Shown one piece after another: positions 12,793 to 13,529 of a stretch of DNA of 13,529 nt. The notes beneath the pieces are model-generated. The model was not told where the DNA came from and made no database searches. It was given only the letters and a program-made list of their open reading frames with translations. The stretch is from NCBI GenBank assembly GCA_016873575.1, contig VGWY01000049.1, forward strand, positions 1 to 13,529. Reading direction: 5' to 3'. The stretch is from Nitrospira sp. Its GTDB lineage: Bacteria; Nitrospirota; Thermodesulfovibrionia; Thermodesulfovibrionales; SM23-35. Positions within the stretch are counted from its first letter, which is position 1; each line of letters begins with the position of its first letter. Position numbers and translations under genes: made by a program.

Positions 12793-13529
12793 TTATTATT
12801 GCATTGATTAATCTTGTCCTGAATCGCTGGTCATAAACTGCAAAATTGGGAGAGGGGAATTCGATGAAAACAGAAGGTGCACCTGCAGAATGAAGCATGG
12901 GGAGGGGCATCCCCCGGTAAATGACATCAATCTTAAACTCTTCTTTTATGGCTTTCCCTATGCTGTCTGAAAGTGCCTTGCTTTTTTTGATATATTTTTT
13001 CTGTCTTGCTGAAAGACTGTAAACGTCAACAACCTCATCAGTGCTGGAATCCTTGATCACGGGAATATAAAAGACAAAATCCTTGGTCATTGAACAGTGA
13101 AGACTGATAAAAACATCAGGTTTTTTCCCGTTCACAAAATTGATTCTATCAATAAGTGACAGGTACTGGTCAGCCTTACGTGTAAGAAAGACCTTGTTGC
13201 CTTTTTTTGAAAGGGTTGTATCTAATTCTTTAGCCAGATTCAGGGTGATATCTTTTTCCCGTGCATTCCCACCGATGATACCAAAGTCATACCCTCCATG
13301 ACCTGCGTCAATGACAAATACCCTGGAGAGAACAGATGTGGCCTGTTTCTCTCCCTTCTGGATATCAAACACAAGTCTGGGAGGGGAAGAGAGCCTGAGA
13401 ACTTTTATCTCGCCCTGTTCTTTCAGATTTATTACCAATATTCTATCTTCTGGCATTGCATCAAAAGGTATATCCTGCTGGGTTGTCAGATTGAACGGGC
13501 CTGGAAATTCTATCTTTATCTTTGATGGT
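12767..13529 (-). CDS. N-acetylmuramoyl-L-alanine amidase (Amidase_3), 5' end beyond the window
   Basis: This periplasmic zinc enzyme cleaves the bond between MurNAc and L-alanine in peptidoglycan during cell separation and remodelling. The frame stays open to the right edge: upstream of the Met at 13456 it still encodes an in-family stretch including KIKIEFPGPFNLTTQQDIPF, so that Met is internal and the true start is outside. The 253 visible residues hold the tail of a beta-rich AMIN-like domain (to about 56, ending RLVFDI) and then the Amidase_3 catalytic domain. Zinc ligands are His77 in VIDAGHGG, Glu91 in AREKD and His144 in ISLHC; the likely catalytic Glu223 lies in VFIEFPSPNF. The last two motifs depart from the common SIHAN-like and VELGFLSN-like forms, so this is a diverged member. 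It is the most upstream gene of the cluster seen here and overlaps the GerMN gene. Confidence 0.92.
   Translation of the reverse strand, partial: PSKIKIEFPGPFNLTTQQDIPFDAMPEDRILVINLKEQGEIKVLRLSSPPRLVFDIQKGEKQATSVLSRVFVIDAGHGGYDFGIIGGNAREKDITLNLAKELDTTLSKKGNKVFLTRKADQYLSLIDRINFVNGKKPDVFISLHCSMTKDFVFYIPVIKDSSTDEVVDVYSLSARQKKYIKKSKALSDSIGKAIKEEFKIDVIYRGMPLPMLHSAGAPSVFIEFPSPNFAVYDQRFRTRLINAIINGFAAYGQ

Overview
The window looks like the chromosome of a Gram-negative-type bacterium with moderate GC (about 40-45% in most hand-counted stretches). The cluster amidase - GerMN protein - murI - rph fits Nitrospirota or deltaproteobacteria-like lineages better than enterics. The taxonomic guess is inference from gene content and order; no marker here settles it. 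No rRNA, tRNA, CRISPR array, transposase or phage gene was seen.

Left edge (1-575): a minus-strand gene starts at 44 and leaves the window after 14 readable codons. It has a near-ideal ribosome binding site and a good sigma70-type promoter. Two inverted 12-bp copies of one sequence (40-51 and 78-89) sit on its start region and inside its promoter, an operator-like layout. Divergent to it is a small, very AT-rich gene for an unrecognised protein with two predicted membrane segments.

Middle (576-8594): one giant gene encodes a 2672-residue exported mosaic protein. In order it has a Sec signal peptide, an alpha/alpha-toroid domain of the prenyltransferase/squalene-cyclase repeat type, five CARDB-type beta-sandwich domains, an FG-GAP/VCBS-like calcium-motif propeller, three more CARDB domains, three Ig-like domains, five fibronectin-III-like domains on an exact 107-residue period, and a C-terminal domain with an Asp-rich calcium-type loop. 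No cell-wall or membrane anchor is visible at the C terminus. It is probably a secreted or surface adhesion or carbohydrate/protein-binding protein; its true ligand cannot be read from the sequence.

Right (8615-13529): a minus-strand housekeeping cluster converges on the giant gene with only 20 bp between the stops. In transcription order it is a periplasmic N-acetylmuramoyl-L-alanine amidase (5' end beyond the window), a membrane-anchored GerMN protein overlapping it, a 63-bp double-palindrome repeat, glutamate racemase (murI), RNase PH (rph) and the membrane protease FtsH (ftsH). The amidase and MurI tie the cluster to peptidoglycan remodelling and synthesis, rph to tRNA 3'-end maturation, and ftsH to membrane protein quality control. 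This is ordinary core genome. The more unusual content is the left-edge regulatory region, the giant mosaic protein and the compensatory palindrome upstream of murI.
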